Below are positions 61,848 to 64,000 of a stretch of DNA of 64,000 nt, one piece after another. This stretch comes from Desertivibrio insolitus. GTDB taxonomy: Bacteria > Actinomycetota > Actinomycetes > Actinomycetales > Microbacteriaceae. The notes below the pieces were generated by a model. It saw only the letters and a list, made by a program, of their open reading frames with translations, made no database searches and was not told the DNA's origin. Both the position numbers and the translations under genes were made by a program. Position 1 is the stretch's first letter. The number at the start of each line of letters is the position of its first letter. The stretch covers positions 1 through 64,000 of the forward strand of contig NZ_JAFIQW010000005.1 in NCBI RefSeq assembly GCF_017355965.1, read 5' to 3'.

Positions 61848-64000
61848 CAGCGCTTCACCGTTTCGAGAAGGGCGACCGGGTAGGTCGCGAGCAGATCGGA
61901 CAGTCGGATGGTGCCGCCCTCGAAGGTGCGGCCCGTGAGGGCGTCGCGCATGGGGCGGCGCGGCAGGATGATCGTCGTGTCGCCCCAGCCGCCGGCCCGC
62001 TCGAGGCCGATCGGCAGGCGGGTCGCCACGGTGTAGGCGCCGCCGCGGTCGAACGCGATGACGTGCGGGGCGCGCTCGCCGAAGGCGGGCAGCGGGGCGT
62101 ACCGGGTGAAGAGCTCGGGGCGGTCCCGTCGCAGGCGCAGCGCCTTCGTCGTGACGAGCAGCTTCGCCGCGCCGGTCTCGTCGATCGGCGGGATCGCGCC
62201 GTCGTGCACGGCCTGCAGGTAGAGACGCCGCAGCGGGAAGTCGACCGGCCGGCGGTTGTCGGGGTCGACGAGGGACGTCTCCCACAGCTCGCTGCCCTGG
62301 TACACGTCCGGCACGCCCGGCGCCGTCAGTTGGATGAGCTTCGCCGCGAGCGAGTTCGACCAGCCGGGCTGCTCGACCCGCGCGACGACGTCGGCGACGA
62401 TGCGGCTCGTCTCCTCGTCGTCGAACACAGCGTCGACGAGCGCGTGCATGCGCCCCTCGAACTCCTCGTTCGGCTCCGTCCACGTCGTCGAGGTCCCGGC
62501 CTCGCGGGAGGCCTTCTCGGCGTACGCGTGCAGGCGCTCGCGCGAGGCGGGCCACGCGCCGACGATCGCCTCCCAGAGCAGATTCTCGAACGGGCCGTCG
62601 CCGAGCGGGTGACGCTCGCGCAGCTGCGAGAGCGTCGCGTCCCATTCATCCGGGATCTCGGCGAGCACGTTGATGCGCGCCCGCACGTCCTCGCCGCGCT
62701 TGGTGTCGTGCGTCGAGAGCGTCGTGAGCGAGGCGGGGAAGAGCGCCTGGCGGGTCTCCTGGCGGGAGTGGAACTCGGCGCGGCCGATCGCGAACTCTGC
62801 CGGGTCGGCGCCGACCTCGTTGAGGCTGGTGAGCCGGCTGTAGCGGTAGAACGCGGTGTCCTCCACGCCCTTGGCCATGACCATGCCGCTGGTCTGCTGG
62901 AAGCGCTGCGAGACCGCCGTCCTGGGGTTCTTCAGAGCGGGCAGCAGGCGATTGATCGCGCCCGAGAGCTCGGGACGGAGGGCCGTCGCGAGTCGTACGG
63001 CCTCGTCGAGGTGCTCTTCGCCGAGCGGCAGGTAGGAGCGGTAGACGGGGAAGCAGGCGAGCAGCTCGGCGAGGGCGTCGGCGAGCTCGCCGGACTCCTC
63101 CGGCGTCTCGGGCAGCTCGCTCTCGCTCGCGCCCGTCTCCTCGCGCAGGAAGTCGCGCTCGAGGCGGAGCACCTCGCTGCGCAGGATGCCGTCGGCGATC
63201 GCGCGCTTCGTGCCGTGGATCAGCTCGGCCCAGTCGACGGCGCTCTCGCGGCCCCGGAGGCGCGCGTCGAGGGCGTCGAGGGCGAGCCGCCCCTTCGGGT
63301 CGACGAGCACCCGGTCGACGTCGGCGAGGGCGTCGTAGCCGGTGGTCCCGGCGGTCGCCCACGCCGTGGGCAGCTGCTCGCCGGACTCGAGGATCTTCTC
63401 CACGAGCACGTACGCGTCGCTCGTCGCCTCGGCGAGGTCGTCGAGGTACTGGCCCGGGTCGAACAGGCCGTCCGGATGGTCGACCCGCAGGCCGTCGACG
63501 TAGCCCTCGCGCACCCAGCGGATGATCTCGCGGTGCGACTCCTCGAACACCCACGGCAGCTCGACGCGGATCGCGGCGAGGGTCGACACGGCGAAGAAGC
63601 GCCGGTAGTTCAGATCGGCGTCGGCGCGGCGCCAGTGCACGAGCTCGTAGTTCTGGCGGGAGTGCACCGTCCTGGCATCCGCCCCGTCGTCGGCCGTGCC
63701 GGGCGCGAGCGGGAAGCGGTTGTCGTAGTAGCGCAGCTCGCCGTCGACGACCTCGAGCTTGTCGAGGTCGTCCTCGCTGCCGAGCACCGGGATGCGCACC
63801 TTGCCGCCGCCGAACTCCCAGTCGACGTCGAACGCCTCCGCGTAGCGCGACTGCCGTCCGTGGGTCAGCAGGTCCCACCACCAGCCGTTCTGGTGCGGCG
63901 TCGCGACGCCCATGTGGTTGGGCACGATGTCGACGAGCACGCCGAGACCGAGCAGGTGCGCTCGGTCGGCGACGGTCTCGAGGCCGACGGCGCCGCCGCG
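61847..64000 (-). CDS. treY: Maltooligosyl trehalose synthase TreY (5' end cut by window)
   Basis: Converts the reducing-end alpha-1,4 bond of maltodextrins into the alpha,alpha-1,1 bond of trehalose. 717 codons are visible, and the frame stays open to base 64000, so roughly the first 80-90 residues are missing. [20 protein letters not shown] is the TreY barrel motif, [19 protein letters not shown] holds the nucleophile Asp, and [15 protein letters not shown] the acid/base Glu. [18 protein letters not shown] is typical of the family. It is translationally coupled to treZ. Confidence 0.96.
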   Translation of the reverse strand, partial: RGGAVGLETVADRAHLLGLGVLVDIVPNHMGVATPHQNGWWWDLLTHGRQSRYAEAFDVDWEFGGGKVRIPVLGSEDDLDKLEVVDGELRYYDNRFPLAPGTADDGADARTVHSRQNYELVHWRRADADLNYRRFFAVSTLAAIRVELPWVFEESHREIIRWVREGYVDGLRVDHPDGLFDPGQYLDDLAEATSDAYVLVEKILESGEQLPTAWATAGTTGYDALADVDRVLVDPKGRLALDALDARLRGRESAVDWAELIHGTKRAIADGILRSEVLRLERDFLREETGASESELPETPEESGELADALAELLACFPVYRSYLPLGEEHLDEAVRLATALRPELSGAINRLLPALKNPRTAVSQRFQQTSGMVMAKGVEDTAFYRYSRLTSLNEVGADPAEFAIGRAEFHSRQETRQALFPASLTTLSTHDTKRGEDVRARINVLAEIPDEWDATLSQLRERHPLGDGPFENLLWEAIVGAWPASRERLHAYAEKASREAGTSTTWTEPNEEFEGRMHALVDAVFDDEETSRIVADVVARVEQPGWSNSLAAKLIQLTAPGVPDVYQGSELWETSLVDPDNRRPVDFPLRRLYLQAVHDGAIPPIDETGAAKLLVTTKALRLRRDRPELFTRYAPLPAFGERAPHVIAFDRGGAYTVATRLPIGLERAGGWGDTTIILPRRPMRDALTGRTFEGGTIRLSDLLATYPVALLETVKR

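Noticed and set aside
59358-61883. 841-codon open frame opposite treZ and folE-folB
   Set aside because: GC-rich antisense shadow. The minus strand carries complete TreZ and FolE-FolB motifs.

Overview
The window comes from a high-GC actinobacterium and looks like a member of the Microbacteriaceae. The evidence is GC-rich codon use throughout, the actinobacterial gene order cysteine desulfurase - mnmA - ligA - gatC/A/B, a DUF222-HNH endonuclease, DUF3097, DUF3140, DUF3072 and DUF7882 proteins, and many GGATGCC words. All of it reads as chromosome. I see no rRNA, tRNA, CRISPR array, insertion sequence or prophage.

Layout. 1-9 kb is alpha-glucan metabolism: glgE (cut by the left edge) is divergent from glgP, followed by a TspO-like membrane protein, a YbaK deacylase and glgX. 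8-18 kb holds a cysteine desulfurase, a micro-ORF, an AlkA-type glycosylase, mnmA, an MFS transporter, an HNH protein and ligA. 18-22 kb is a four-gene siderophore ABC importer behind a DtxR/IdeR-type box. 22-28 kb carries gatCA, an APC permease, a Rho_N-repeat protein and gatB. 28-35 kb holds a siderophore-interacting reductase with its own iron box, a thioester-domain surface protein with an LAETG sorting signal, an Lrp/ald pair, an SDR and two small uncharacterised genes.

35-42 kb is the most interesting block. It is a minus-strand run of a fused cytidylyltransferase/SDR (probable CDP-ribitol synthase), a LicD-type transferase fused to a methyltransferase, a 64-residue coiled-coil protein, a GH1-like protein, a glycosyltransferase and a luciferase-like oxidoreductase. 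Its upstream region carries three GTTCACC-type repeats spaced exactly 11 nt apart, the layout of actinobacterial PhoP (PHO) boxes. I propose a phosphate-responsive ribitol-phosphate (teichoic-acid-like) envelope glycan system.

42-60 kb is mostly single housekeeping and stress genes: Ohr, TetR, VOC, YdeI-like, FusB-like FBP, DUF3097, an AI-2E exporter, an F420-type LLM enzyme, VIT1, DedA, a low-complexity Gly/Asp-rich protein, FadD, a CrtI-like oxidoreductase with SRPBCC, DUF7882, a phosphoesterase, DUF2945, GNAT and MpaB. A FolE-FolB fusion follows. 60-64 kb is treZ and treY (cut by the right edge), so glucan and trehalose enzymes lie at both ends.

Expression. Sixteen genes have a TAnnnT hexamer exactly 6 or 7 nt upstream of the start codon, the geometry expected of leaderless transcripts. 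I used it to choose starts for glgP and ligA. Genes inside operons instead overlap as ATGA, GTGA or TGATG. Large GC-rich hairpins close many units, and the largest is a perfect 42-nt palindrome at 47542-47583.
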